A DNA stretch of 64,000 nt from Sphagnum compactum (taxonomy: Eukaryota > Bryophyta > Sphagnopsida > Sphagnales), in assembly GCA_965153455.1 (NCBI GenBank), contig OZ234500.1, positions 1,984,001 to 2,048,000 of the forward strand. Reading direction: 5' to 3'. Under the pieces are notes generated by a model. The model did not search any database. It was not told the origin of the DNA and saw only the letters and a list, made by a program, of their open reading frames with translations. Shown here piece by piece: positions 12,968 to 25,512 of the stretch. How positions within the stretch are numbered: the stretch's first letter is position 1; each line of letters starts with the position of its first letter. The position numbers and the translations under genes were made by a program.

Positions 12968-13239
12968 GGGTGAAAATCTTCTAAGGTGTACCACACAGGA
13001 CAAAACGGCCTAGTCTTTACTACAGTCCTTTTTTACCCTATATTTTGATCCCCATAAAAAATAATGAATCAAAAGTTTTCAAAAAATTTAAAAGCATTAT
13101 ATTTTAAACTATTACAATTTTAAATTTCATCATAATCATCATAAATGTGTCTTTACATGGTAAAAAAAGACTAGGTAAAAAATACAAAAGATGGTGACAT
13201 TGTGATAAGATATTGGTACACCTTAAAAAAATTGCACCC
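12968..13239. mobile_element. MITE-like element with GGGTG termini
   Basis: The two ends are imperfect inverted repeats of 26 bp (about 22 of 26 positions match). The left end starts GGGTGAAAAT and continues to AAGGTGTACCA at 12983-12993. The right end is TGGTACACCTT at 13214-13224 through ATTGCACCC at 13239. The innermost 11 bp are perfect. The 272-bp element is flanked by TTTA on both sides (12964-12967 and 13240-13243), a possible target duplication. The interior is AT-rich and non-coding, so it would be non-autonomous. The superfamily is uncertain. Confidence 0.55.
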
Positions 13240-13243
13240 TTTA

Positions 13244-16200
13244 TCTTTCTGAGAATTCTGAAAAACATTCAAGCTACACAAATTTCATTGAAATGCATGT
13301 TGTTTGGGAAAAGGTCTATAGGTGAAAGGAAATAAATAGGTTAAAAAATAAAAACAAATATCTATAGTCAAACACCATTCTTTTTACTATATAGATTACA
13401 AAAAGATTTGAAATGAGAAAGACACCTCAAAATATCATGTTGAAAAACAAGTCTTGTACATTTGTAAATTGCTTCTTAAAAATGAAATATATATGTGTAT
13501 AATGTAACCCTACATGTGACGACACAAACTTTGATGAACAAGGACCCCTAAAATGGTAAACATTTTAAAAATGTATCAATCTTCTACATGGGCTTAACAA
13601 TAACTTGGACATCATAATGAAATCATTATAGCCATTTGTGTTTATGAATTGTAACATTTGTAAATAGTTGGTGACATAAGTTAGCCTTCTTTATAAAAGA
13701 TAGGGTGTTTATAATCTCCAAGAAAAATGACATGATTGAATGTTTATACCCAATATAATGAATTAATTTCGTAAATACAAAAAGATGCTTTCATTTCAAA
13801 ATGGAAAGCACACATATATATTGTGTTAATGAAGGATAAAGATTTAAAAGATCCTTCACATTATGCATTCTAAAGGGTATGTGCAAGTTAGAATGGACCA
13901 CCATTTTTGTAACACCCCAATTTTTCTATAGCCTTGCGGATTATAATGCGTTTCAAAATAAATTCTTTTTCAATTTTATGAAAATGAACTCAAGTATATA
14001 ATTACTATGTTCTTTACATAGCTGAAATATTTTAATTATTAAAAAAAATCAAATGGGGGACTTTTTAATGTGCATGAACTTTGTAAGTTTGTTGTAACAA
14101 TACATTAAAAAAAACTTGTAAATGGACTCAACATGATCATAGTTTGAAATTATGATTTCAATTATTAATCTTCAACAGTCATTGATGTCCCAGTGAATTC
14201 AAAATAGGGGTTCATGGGACTTTTAAAAACACCAAAATTAAAGAAAATTTACAAAGTTTTCCAAACATGAATTTTGTGAAATTTTTGTAATTTGTTTCAC
14301 AAACATTGTATATTGGGATGTATTAAAGGGTCACTACTAGTTCCTTTTTGGAAAAGATGATATTTTTTACCTCAAACATTGTCATGGTCAAAATACATTA
14401 CAAAAATGTACTTCTACATAAACTTTTTGTTCAACTTTTGGTCTCCTCTAGCTTGCACATACCCTAAACAACATCTTCACCTTGTGACCTAATAAGTTCT
14501 TGAATTCACTATTATAAAGAAAAAACATGATTTAACAATGAATGGAACCTAATTTCATCTATTTGTTATATGATAATGGATCCAATAAACAAACATCTTA
14601 TTAATTTAATGCCACAAGTCTTTTTTTATTGGATTTTTAACTTGTTACCCCTTTAATTTAGAAAAAATACAGATTTTCATTATTTGCAAATCTATCTATG
14701 AAACAAGGTAGATTGTTTTGTTTTGTTTTGTAACTATGGGATGCACCAAAATGAAGCACTTTAGATCGTGTTCTTGATATCTTTGGAAAGTTCTTGACAA
14801 GGAGGGGTCCATCAACTTTGTTTCATGATGTTTGTACTTGCAATGTAAAAATTCTTGAATATTGAATGATATTCTCACTGAAAATTAAATTAAATCATAA
14901 CTAAAAATTTCAAAAGAATCAAGATGTGCCTTTGGTGTTGTTGGAAAGATTTCAAGGAACGTGATTTAATGGAATATATTTCATAAAATTTGGATTTAGG
15001 CTGGGGAATATATTGAATTTTACATGACTATTGTCACTGAAAATTCAATTAAATCATAAAAACCTAAGTAGGTCATATTTAACTCTTCAAAAATTGGATA
15101 TAGAGTCTAGGGTTTAGGATTTAATTAAAACCTAAATCCTAAACCCCCCCCAACAATTTTCATATAGCATATAGACTAGGTTTTTAGCCTAGGATACCCA
15201 AAGCTTTGATAGGTTACCTAACGTAGGCTAGTAGGCTAGAAGAATATATTTTTGATCTCCTTCATGATTGTATTTGCAAAAAACATGTCCTATATAACAT
15301 GTCCTAAACGACTATTGACCTAATAATAGATGTAGTCATGGATTTGGGATTTTGGTGTTGTGTGTGTTTCATTGATGTTGATTTGTGAAAAAAAAAATGT
15401 TTAATTAAGTCTATATGGATGTTAACACAAAATTTACATTACATTGCCAAAGGTCGAAAGTAAGGGTGCATATTGACTATGGAATAATGATATGATCAAG
15501 AGATCTCCAAGTTATGGTGTGAAACACATGTCAATTTATCGACTTGACAATGACTAAGTGAGTGCATGATAATTGTATGCATGCTCCCATTTCTTGTTTA
15601 TGATATAATGTAATATATTCCAACATGAAAATATTACCATATAATCATTTGGTAACTAACATGTGGGAACCAAAACCATACATTGGTCATGGATATAAAA
15701 TAATGGATTCAAGATCACAAAATTCAAGTCATGAGAAGGTAAGTTATTACTTTTAATTAACATTAAAAACATTAACCTTGGCAAAATCCCCAAAATTTTA
15801 AGCACCCTGATGAATGTGGATTGGATAATCTCCTTTCCATGATATGAAAGTTTGTGTTCTTGGGTCCATTTTTTTTTAAAAATCAATTAAAAAAAACCAT
15901 TGCTTAGATTTGTAAATGATACGGCATCAAAATTGATGCATTGATAATAATCTATTTTAAAAATCTCATTCATATGTTCATCATGGATTAGGTTGTTAGA
16001 ATCCAAAATAAAAGATGATGATTATTAAAAAAATGGGATGCAAAAGCACAAGAATGTATTTATAACCAATATTTTCATTGTTCAAAGGATTCTTAAAATG
16101 TATAGAATTTATTTGAAAATATATGTTTATGTAATTTTTTAAGATACACCTTTACCTAATAGTATAATGCAACATCTTTTTATGTCTTTATGATGCCATC

Positions 16201-16300
16201 TAATATTTGTCAAGGGTGCACTTTGCTCTAGGATGGACTTGAGACCTTTGTATGTCAAAGTCATAAGAATTAAAATAATTTTTTTGACAACTTATAAATC
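13244..16300. other. AT-rich intergenic DNA, no gene seen
   Basis: No gene is supported. TGTAACACCCCAATTT at about 13908-13923 resembles the 5' end of many plant gypsy LTRs, but no second LTR was found. A palindromic patch near 15112-15147 (AGGGTTTAGGATTTAATT followed by AAACCTAAATCCTAAACC) could form a short hairpin. Confidence 0.35.
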
Positions 16301-16304
16301 ATGA

Positions 16305-19300
16305 TTTTAAGAGATTTTTTATGAATGATCCATGTCAACTTGACTAATTATTCCACTCCTTGTAAAGATTCAAAATTTTGGGCCCTTTTGGCTCCTTATA
16401 GCACGAATGGATCCTCCTCCCAACAAATTGGAATTGGCCTCCAAGCAAGTACAACAACTCGATTAATTTTGGTAAATGTTGGGTGGTGGGTTACCAATAT
16501 TGAAGTTGGCCTAACATCCCTAGTCCTGATCTTGAAACCTTTAATACAAAGAAGCAATGGGGTTCAGGATTCACATCAATACTGAATATTTGAATGGAAG
16601 CAACTCACAACTACTCCATCATGTCCATTAGACCACAAAATCAGATCATGACAAGATTGAGCATTTTTATGGAGTTCAAATTCTTTCAGTCTGAGAGCAT
16701 CATCCCCACTGAGGGGCAAAAAAATGCACTTTTTACATGTTTTTGCTTCATCGATAAGGACCTAGAAGGCCGAGATTTCACATGGCACGTTTGTGTGTGT
16801 GTTTTCAGTTCTAGAGTTTGAATCGAAGGAGACATAGAGGAGTGAGACAGTGCTCTTGAATTCTCCCAAGCTCTTGTAAGTTCCTTCAAGGAGCTGCAAA
16901 GATCTGCTGTTGGAGAGTGCAATGTAAGACCCTGCGAAGGTGATGGGGATGGCCTTTGTTGCTGCATTTGTGGGGCTAATTTTGGTTGTCCACACTAAAA
17001 TCCACTTGCAGTTGCTCATGTAAAAATACTTATATTGTCCATCAATTCTGGTTATGGGTGGAATGCTGTAAATAAGTTATTCTCAATGTAAGGGAAGTTC
17101 AAAAGCCATAAGCAAAAAATAGTGTCTTATTCAACATATGATAATCACTCAACCCAAATATACTAAGACATAATTTTTGGTAGAGAAATTAAAGACCTCA
17201 TGAATATGTAGTGAATTTGTAATGAGACCAAAAAAAAAAGAAGAAAAAACCATCATGCTCTAGGCAAAACTATCCACCTCAACAAGTTGGAAAAGAAAAG
17301 GCAGTCATGAAAGTTGACTATTGTTGTTGTGAGTGTGCCATGTTCAACTATAAATTCCTCTGACACAAAAAAACAACAACAACAACAAAAAAAATAGCAT
17401 ATTAAGATTCATTGATGTAAACCCCAGCACTGCCCACAAAGAGGAGAAAGAGGGAGGACACTTATCATGACAATATAACTACCACAAATTAGGTTATAAC
17501 CTACTCACACATCTATACATACCTCCAATCTTCATGCCCTTCCAACAGCTGCCAATCAGTTCATCAGATCAGCCAGTCCTACTATGTATACACACAGATA
17601 TAGGCATACATAGGCTTCTAGTTTCAAGGTCTGTTGTTTGGGATCTCTAAAAATGGGTGGAGAATTATTAGAGATAAGAAGGGTGGGGGGGGGGGCTGGC
17701 ATGGTGAGTCTATAAAAGTTGCAATTAACATTCTACATTGTCTTGAATGAGCTGATTTTAAGACACCCATTTATTATGTCATGTAATGTAATTCATACCC
17801 TGGATGCTGGTCTAGATGTTTCTATGCTGGGTTCACTCAAAATAAAGAGCCAGGCAGGCTTCCTGTTTGTAAATCCTCAGCTCATTTAAATCCATGTCCT
17901 TTTTAAGATACTTATGACAATGGCAACAGCCTTCAGACACTGAAATGAATACAAAAGCTTTCAAGCTTGTTTTCCAAGGCCCTGTGTCAAGGTTGTTCAA
18001 AAATGTTTTGCCATTTATGTGTTCCCTAATAAACCTCATCATCATCTTAAAGGTTGTTCAAAAAAATTTGCCATTTATATGTGTCCCTTAAAAGCCCATG
18101 AAATCCAGTGTGACCCATCCTTTAAATCTCCCAGAAGCAAAAGCCTAAATTTAGGTCTGGAGCACTTAGTTTTGATTTCACCATCAGAGAGGCACATAAA
18201 AAGGGCAACAAATAGCCCCCCCAAACAAAGAAAGAGCTGTAGCCCATGATGCATGCATGACCAGAGTTCAATGAATGGGGGAGCAGAGAGTTCTTTCTAC
18301 TTACTTGTTCTGGAGTCTTGTGTTTACTTACTACTAAGCTACCCATTTGTATGTACTAAGCATTTGATTTTGTGATAGGATATGATAGATTCCAGTTTTC
18401 ATGCTACTACTACTCCTGCCTCCTCCTTCATTGTCTGAGGAAGGTAATGAGCAGTGCTGTTGGGTTTAGGGTATAGGGTTTTTTCTTAAGGATTTTGTGA
18501 TGTAGCCAAAGTGGTGATCCAATCATCCAGAAAACAATTTACATAGATTTTACTAAGGTTTTTGAACAGTTCTTTTGAGATTTATTGAGAACCATGCAAT
18601 GGTTTGGGGTCCAAAACCCAGTTCTCTCGATTGTTTAGAACCGCCGTCAGCCAGCCAGGGGTTTCACATACCAGAAACTGACCCCGCCGGTTCTCTCTTT
18701 GGAAAGGGAAGAGAGGAGGAGCACCCACCCAACGGTGGCAATAAGGTACTGGGTAGGTAGGTGTAAAAGAAATTGCTGATCCAAAGTTCCAATTCTTCAA
18801 CAACAAAGATGAACACCACAAGTGGTTTGAATCAATCATCTGAAGATAGACCCACTAAAGTTTGCCAGGCATTCATTCATTGAAGAAGAGATCCAAAGTA
18901 AAGAAGAATTAATGTGGTGGCTTCTTTGTTTCCTTCATCCTGACAGATCCTTTGATCATCTGTTCAAAGTTTAGAAATGGTGTTGTAATCCTTTGCTTTG
19001 TGTTTTCTTTCATAAACTCCTTTTTGATTTTTTCTGATTATTTTTTTTGGGTTCTGACAAGTACTTTTGTTGCTCGTTGCCTTGGGAGTGCGGATCTCTT
19101 TTGTAGCAACTAATTGATGCCCACCCTCCCGCCCCCACACATTCATACACAGAGTTGGTTCATGGGTGACTTGCCACATTACACATCTTGCAAGCAGCTT
19201 TTCAATCTTGGTACTATGAGAGAAACACTAAATTTGTAGGCTTCTTCTACACAGGCGTGTGTGTACTATGCAGAAGTTACATTATACTGAAACGGCTAGT

Positions 19301-19400
19301 GTTCTTTTTCTGTAGGAAAAGATACAACGTACAATGATTTACCTAACCACATTTGTTGCCATTGTTTCATGGCATTGTGTCTCTTGAACACTCTCTCTTT
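16305..19400. other. GC-richer intergenic DNA, no recognisable gene
   Basis: Base composition rises towards that seen around the genes further right. Reading frames of up to ~90 codons occur (for example 16325-16585 plus and 16686-16967 minus), but none has a recognisable domain or convincing splice structure. A ~61-bp direct duplication lies at about 17989-18090 (AAGGTTGTTCAAAAA...GCCATTTAT twice). It could be a decayed gene, a non-coding transcript or ancient repeats. Confidence 0.4.
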
Positions 19401-19412
19401 CTTGCTTGGCAA

Positions 19413-19568
19413 GGTTTAGAGCAGCTCTACCCACACCCCCTTATTTGGGCCTCTACCAGTATGGAGGTGAAAGGAGGACAATATTTGCCAAAGCATATGG
19501 GATAAAAGTGACATGCTTTTGGCAACTCTTTGGGGAACATGTCAAGAACTTGGGAACTCTTTGCTGTT

Positions 19569-19617
<49 letters not shown>

Positions 19618-19670
19618 ACAAGCTTTAGAGCAGCTCTACCAACACCCTCTCTTTGGGCCTCTACTAGTAT
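19413..19670. repeat. ~50-bp duplication flanking a (CT)n microsatellite
   Basis: A block near 19413-19460 (TTTAGAGCAGCTCTACC, then CACCC, then TTTGGGCCTCTACCAGTAT) is repeated near 19621-19670 with few changes. Between them is an uninterrupted (TC)n run of 45 nt at 19571-19615. The core TAGAGCAGCTCTA is a near-perfect palindrome. This looks like a segmental duplication or replication-slippage product; no function is evident. Confidence 0.7.
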
Positions 19671-19845
19671 TTATCACATCCAACATTGAGTGTCAATTGT
19701 TTCCTCAACCTCGACCCATAAACATGAAAATTTGAATACGCTAAAGTGAAAGATTATTCAAATGCTATCACGTGGAACAATCAAAAGAATTCATTTTCTT
19801 TTACCGGGCCTTGTGGAGATCACTCTATCATGTACAGGTCCAATC

Positions 19846-20075
19846 CAGTGTTGGGCGGTTCGAATTAAATTAGAATGGTTCCAGTTCTGATTCCAGTTGC
19901 ACACATATATGGAACAATGAATCAGGTTCAGATCTGGTCCTTCAGAAAAAACAAATTCCCATTCCAGTTCTCCAAAAACAAAAATTCTGGTTCTAGTTTT
20001 GAATTCCAGTTGTGAAAATGAGACCCAATTTCAGTTCTTTTACTTTTAAGAGATTTAAAGAACTGCCCAGGTCTG
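19846..20075. mobile_element. Possible hAT-type non-autonomous element
   Basis: It begins CAGTGTTGGGCGGTTC and ends GAACTGCCCAGGTCTG. The reverse complement of the end matches the start at 12 of 16 positions, and CAGTG-type termini are typical of hAT elements. The 230-bp interior is rich in GGTTC/CCAGTTC words, also common in plant hAT-derived MITEs. The flanking 8-mers (GTCCAATC and GGTCTTAG) do not form a clean target duplication, so the call is tentative. Confidence 0.35.
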
Positions 20076-20079
20076 GGTC

Positions 20080-20963
20080 TTAGGAACCCAAAGAGGGACG
20101 ATTGTGAGGTGAGGGTGAGGGTTAAGGTATGTGATTAACCAGGTATGAAGCTCGATTCTTTAACAGAAACCTAGATGGGTATTAAAAAAGGGTTCTTTTA
20201 TCAGGGTTAGGGTTTTTGAAAGACTCGCTTTAAAACACTTGCTAGGTCTTCAACAATGTCCTACAAAGCTGCTGGGTCTGTGCCAAGTCATTAAGGCTTT
20301 CACAACCAGTCTTGAATCTTTTAAGCTTACAAGGCAAGCTCCTGAGTCCTGATAGTCTAAAATGACACTAATGTTTTGTAAGCTTGAGGAGATGTGTTAT
20401 TTGAATGTACAAGCACCAATCACAACTGAGAAATACATATTGATTATTTGTAACTGCTAAGAGAACTTGAAGATTTTATTTTTCTTTCAATCTGAAGGTA
20501 ACACAATCTGAGTATGAAACGAATATTGATCCGTGTTGTTGAGGCTTGAAGGATTAAGCTCTCCATGTATAGGAATACAGCATTGTGTATCAACTAAGTG
20601 ACCTTATTAGTGCATCACTCATGTGCATAATCAAATCGGTTCATAAATTGTGAGTGAAATCTGGTAGCTTATTCTACTGCATTGGATGTTGAGATCCAGT
20701 GGCATCTTGTAACTTGATTGCTAATGGTTTGTTTTTTTCGGTTGTCCAAAGCACATTTTGACAATGTCATCACCATCACATTTTATTAATTGGGTCCCAA
20801 TTGCTTCTTAATTCACTTCACTAATTGTGCTGGTGCAACTGGGGTAGCCTGCTACTATCACTTGTAAAAAGTGTGGTATCATTGTTAAAGAGAAACTGAC
20901 ACTGCAATAGTTTGTACCAATTCAGTAAAAGGGGCCTGTGTACTCTACCACTTCCTCAATAAC
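20080..20963. other. Intergenic DNA, no gene seen
   Basis: No gene or RNA is recognised. Short GGGTTAGGGTTT-like words occur near 20110-20215. Confidence 0.4.
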
Positions 20964-20968
20964 TATTA

Positions 20969-21121
20969 CCCTAGTACCTTGGCCAATTCGACACTAATTA
21001 TATTATTTTCAGAATTGTCGACATTTCAGAAATTATTTCTTCCAAATGAAAAAACACCATGAAGGATAGTAGTGAATAAATTAGGAATATTTCATTTGTT
21101 GAAATGGCCAAGGTACTACGG
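20969..21121. mobile_element. 153-bp MITE with CC.TAGTACCTTGG termini
   Basis: The ends are inverted repeats of about 27 bp: CCCTAGTACCTTGGCCA at the left and TGGCCAAGGTACTACGG at the right, with TAGTACCTTGGCCA perfect. They are followed by TTC.ACA on the left and its complement on the right. The direct pentamer TATTA flanks both sides (20964-20968 and 21122-21126), a likely target-site duplication. There is no coding capacity. A degenerate relative lies near 5940-6101, so this is a family in this genome. Confidence 0.7.
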
Positions 21122-21129
21122 TATTAACA

Positions 21130-21790
21130 ATCCAAGATTTCAGCTGCAACATGGGTGTGCACCTGCAGATATAATATTTGGGCATTACATGTAAGGAACT
21201 CCAGATTTATTTTCTGTGTAGCTCACCCAAAAGAACCTGTGTTTTGTAGTTGAGCAAGAAACCTACAATTGTCTGTTGAACATGCATATATATACCAAAC
21301 AAGACACAATTTTTGTTCAGAGAAATGATGGAACACCATCCACTCCCCCCTCTCTCCCTCCCCAAACTCCCCCAATCACATAATATAGAGAGCGCAAGCT
21401 GCCTCCATCTCAAGGCAGATTGTTACTGCAGGAGAGAGAGTTCTTCTAGACTTGGAGTTTTTTTTTAATGGGGTTTACTTCCCCTTTCTTTAGTTGATAT
21501 GCTTCAAGCAACCGGTGAAAGTTTCAGTACTTAGTGGTTCCCTTCTCCTTGTGGGTCTGCCTCTTTTGGGCTGTTTGCTTGCCTGGACTTTGGTCCTTGG
21601 CCCTTGTTTCTTTTTCTTTTAGTCTCCCAAGTATCTTATTGTTGCTATGTTACAGTTCACAACTATAAAATTGATATGGGCAGAGGAGGTGTACATTATG
21701 GCAGAAGAAAATACTGGCCTATGTGCTATGGTCTTTTGCTTTTCAGTGAACACGGTGCTACATCTCCGACTGAAGGGAACAAACAGTAGG
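21130..21790. other. Intergenic DNA, no gene seen
   Basis: Pyrimidine-rich and GC-richer than the flanks, with no recognisable gene. Open frames at 21207-21413 (minus) and 21604-21789 (plus) have no domain and low plausibility. Confidence 0.35.
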
Positions 21791-21795
21791 AGGGA

Positions 21796-21819
21796 GGGTT
21801 TAGGGTTTAGGGTTTAGGG
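21796..21819 (+). repeat. Interstitial telomere-type motif (TTTAGGG)3
   Basis: GGGTTTAGGG followed by two further TTTAGGG units forms a short array of the plant-type telomeric heptamer, well inside a chromosome arm. It is followed 90 bp later by a 24-nt A-run (21910-21933). Short arrays like this often occur near plant promoters or mark old break repair; which applies here cannot be told. Confidence 0.75.
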
Positions 21820-21933
21820 TCAAGGCTTCTTTCATAAGGAGTTTCTTACTTTTAAGAAAGTTGTGACCCTTATTATCTTAGGCACTTATAAAACCCAACA
21901 AGACTACACAAAAAAAAAAAAAAAAAAAAAAAA

Positions 21934-22812
21934 CCAAGCCCCCCTGAGCCTTCTTATTGGCTGCATGAAATTTTTATTTCCAAAACAATTCAACGTCATT
22001 TTCAAGCTATATTAATACATACCTTATGTCGTGACGTGTAATGTCGTCATGTATGAGGCCATGCATACGGGCATGACAACTATAAACTTGGGTTACTTAT
22101 TTATTCACGTACATATGTAATAAAATTCAACACTAGCATGAACACCTGATCAATTTTAGAAAGAGGAAAATCAAAAGAAAGTCAAAGTAGATATAGTTGT
22201 TATTGAGTGATCTATTGGATTAATTGATTAATCCAACAATGGTAAAATGCCTAGTTAACACATTAATGCTTACAAATGTGCTCCCCATGCTAGCCATGTG
22301 ATGTCATAGAGTATAAATGTGACTCATATTAATTAGTTGTGAGGACCGACAAAGTTCAAATTTTTTTCTTTTGTGATGGGCATCTTTGATTCAAAAATAA
22401 TAATAATCGAGCTTTGGACTGTTCAAAAATAAATATATCAAAATACATATATGTAGATTAGAAGTAAAACTTAGGGCAAAGCATATTGAATAAAGTGAGG
22501 TGCTATTGGGAACATGTTGGGGGAACGTATTGGGGAGTCCATTGAGAACTCGATGTGAACACATTGGGAACAACTAAAATCCCAAAAACACAACACCCCC
22601 ACCATTCCCAAAAGAAAAAAATTGAGCATCTTGAGTGCATGATGGCACACCTCATTGGCTAGCAAGATTTTTTATGCCGACCTTTGTTCTCTACTATTCT
22701 TGGCCTAGGCTAATGGCAAGGGCACGAAATGTGGGACTATTGTCCACATTTGATTAATTAGCATCATTGGGTATAGTAAATCAAATTATTGAACCCCTAA
22801 AAGAATAAACCC
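21934..22812. other. AT-rich DNA, possible worn LTR
   Basis: No gene is seen. Because a primer-binding-site-like sequence follows at 22816, the last part of this stretch could be a worn 5' LTR, but no second copy was found downstream in the window. Confidence 0.25.
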
Positions 22813-22815
22813 CAA

Positions 22816-22832
22816 TTGGTATTCAGAGCCTT
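22816..22832 (+). promoter_or_regulatory. Candidate retrotransposon primer-binding site
   Basis: TTGGTATTCAGAGCC matches the common plant LTR-retrotransposon primer-binding site complementary to initiator tRNA-Met (TGGTATCAGAGCC) apart from one inserted T. It lies a few bases after an ACCCCA that could be an LTR end. If real, the decayed internal region of a retrotransposon runs rightwards from here. Confidence 0.35.
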
Positions 22833-22834
22833 AG

Positions 22835-25060
22835 TTGGAAATATGGTTCAAATTTCACATTCAAAAACTAGATTACTAAACCAATTATTGAATTCAAATT
22901 TTACACACTCAAAAATCTTTGGTTGAAATTTCAACCAAAATAAAGCAAGGGATGATGAGATATTCTAATAAGATTAAGCTCATATAGTATAAAGTAGGTT
23001 GCTACCCAAGGTTGAATTTGAAGCTTTGTCCGCCAAAGAAAGCTTTCTAACATGACATTAATGCATGAATGCTTATAAGACCCTCACAATGACCAAGCTC
23101 TCATTTCTATAAAATTCAAGCTTAGCTGGTTTTTTTCAAATAAGAATGAAGCCTTGCAATTTTTGGAAAGTGAATGTGAAGAATTTTTAAAACAAGCATC
23201 AACTTCAAAGAGAAGCCAATTCAATCCCAAAGTTGAAACTCCTAGATCAACTAATGAATGAGTTTTCAATGTTAACCCCTTGCTACCCACTTGTGACTCC
23301 CACCACCCACATTGGTGAAGTCTTAAATGCCCAAAGCTTATAGATTTTTTTGATGGCTCAATGCATGACTAATTACTTTGTCACAACCTCACCTGAATCC
23401 ATGTGAAAATTCTCAATTAGCAAAACATGTCAAAGTCCTCCCAAAACCCCATGTAACCAAAATAAAACTTAAAAAAAAATTAAACCCACACCCAATTTGA
23501 AATTCAAAAGAAAAACCATTTTTGGCTTCACAAGTGTCATCAAATTTGATTTCATGGGTGCAATGTTCCTTTAAGTGATAGTTGAACACTAGGAACAATG
23601 AAATGATTAGGATACACCCATTCTCTTTTAGTTGACCCAAGTTGACCGAAGAGCCAGAGGGAGTTCGAAGACTAGGTGACCAGAACCTATGATTTCACAA
23701 TTATGCAAGTTCATTTTTGGCATATTCTTGGTTTACACAAATCAAATTTTTGGGTTGAACTTTTTCCAAGAATTATTAAACTAGTTGTTGAAGTATGAAA
23801 CTCATTTTTACTTTTGCAAATGATTGTGGGATGGTGGGTTCAAGTCAATCGTGTTAGATGGAAGTTTACAACTAATTCATGCAACCAATTTTTGCTAATA
23901 AAAGTTGATTTCTCAAGATTTTATAATTGTAATTTATGTCCTTGTGGAGTAATCAAATACCAACAAGAGAGAAAAATAAAAATTCAATTTGTGACAATAG
24001 AATGCCACAAATGTTTGTAGCAATAATGGCCAATAATCAAAGTATAACTATCTCATGTTAATTCCACCAAAGTAATGGTCCATAAATTTCTTTTGCATCC
24101 AAATGGTATCACTAAAACATCAACAATTTTTAATTGAAATAGATCAAGAACTAACCAACAAGGTTTTTTCATATTCTATGCAAGTTTTTTTAATTCATCA
24201 TCATATTGCCTAAACTTAACATCTCTTACATTTATAATATGATTGATCACATTATCAAAATCCTCACAAAACTTCAAACTCATTGAATGCAGCATTTAAC
24301 AACCAATACCCACAAGACTAATTCAAAAAAGCATGCTATGATGTATTCACAATTTCATAACATTCCAAAAACACAACTAATCACTTTAAATTAATCTATC
24401 GACTATAAATGTAAAATAATAGTTCACAAAACTATAATGCATCCTTAAAGAAGAATTTGATTCCAAACTTGAAAATAAAGGCCTACAAACAATTCAAAAA
24501 TGATTTCAATTTAATGATAGCAAATCAAACAATTTCAAAAATACCTACATGGTATGTCTTTTCCAAAAATCACATTGTTTTCACAAGGGTATTCAACTTT
24601 CTTGGCCACAATCTAAAATCTATATTACAAACCTTATTCTTGTTGCAATCTTAACTCAAAGTCAAGACTAACTCCAAAGATTGACAAGGAAATTCTTTTA
24701 TGGGTCAAATGCATGTTGATCATTAACAACTAATTGGGTTAAGCACAAGTTTTAGACCAAACGAAAGGCAAAGAGATGGAATTCTCAACCAAACAAAAAA
24801 AAAGCAAACATGAACCCCAACTTTGTGAATGGGAACTTGAAGAGTCCTAAATGTTCAAAATAAGATTTCAGAGATGAAACATTTTCCAAATTCAATGCTC
24901 TTGAAAGTCCCAAGAATTTTGCCATTTCAACGTTGTCACCAATATTTACATACACACTGCTGAAAATGCTTTTTTTGTACTTTGGTCCAACTCTTAATGA
25001 AGTCCAGGTCAATTTGTGATGAATCCAAGACACAATTTTGCCTCCAATGCATTAAATGTC
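22835..25060. other. AT-rich DNA, possibly a retrotransposon interior
   Basis: Multiple short frames on both strands, none with a recognisable protein domain. I cannot support any gene. Confidence 0.3.
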
Positions 25061-25066
25061 AAGGGT

Positions 25067-25512
25067 GTAAACAAGATAATGTGAGCCACACCCACTTGCT
25101 TTTTTACTGCTTTTGTGACTACTTTTGAGGAAACATTCTTAGAATATTTTTGAAATATTCTTGAAATTTTTTTTGAAAAAATCTTTTAAATTTTTTAAAC
25201 TTTTTTTCATACTATTTGATTAAGGTTCATGTTAAAAATTTGGCAAAAAATGTCATTTTCAAAAAAATTGAAATCCATTACAAGCCCTTTTACCATTTAA
25301 AAATAAGTTTTATAATGTTTAATGAATGTTTTTGTTTATTTTTTATTCATTAGATTGATTTTAAATTAATTCACATGATCATATGATATACTAAAAATAC
25401 AACTATATAAACAAATCTCACAATTTCAACATCAAATTAAATTATGACTTTTAAAATGTGAAAAAACCAAGCAAGCATTACACTTGCTATGGTACGTGTT
25501 ATTGTGACTGCA
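25067..25512 (+). repeat. ~450-bp repeat with GGGTG..CACC ends, left copy
   Basis: It starts GGGTGTAAAC and ends GTGACTGCACC. Over its full length it matches the reverse complement of 27870-28312. Shared landmarks are CCACAC..ACTTGCTT, GCTTTTGTGA, AAGGTTCATGTTAAAAATTT, ATTTTCAACATCAAATTAAA-like words and GCTATGGTA.GTGTTATTGTGA. Each arm has its own short GGGTG/CACCC termini, so each may be a separate MITE-like insertion; TCAA occurs at both flanks. It is non-coding. Confidence 0.7.

Noticed and set aside
13908-13923. TGTAACACCCC as the start of a gypsy LTR
   Set aside because: The motif is suggestive, but no LTR end, primer-binding site or second copy was found.
16325-17019. Cluster of 75 to 93-codon frames on both strands
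   Set aside because: Frames overlap on opposite strands, have no recognisable motifs and no consistent splice sites.
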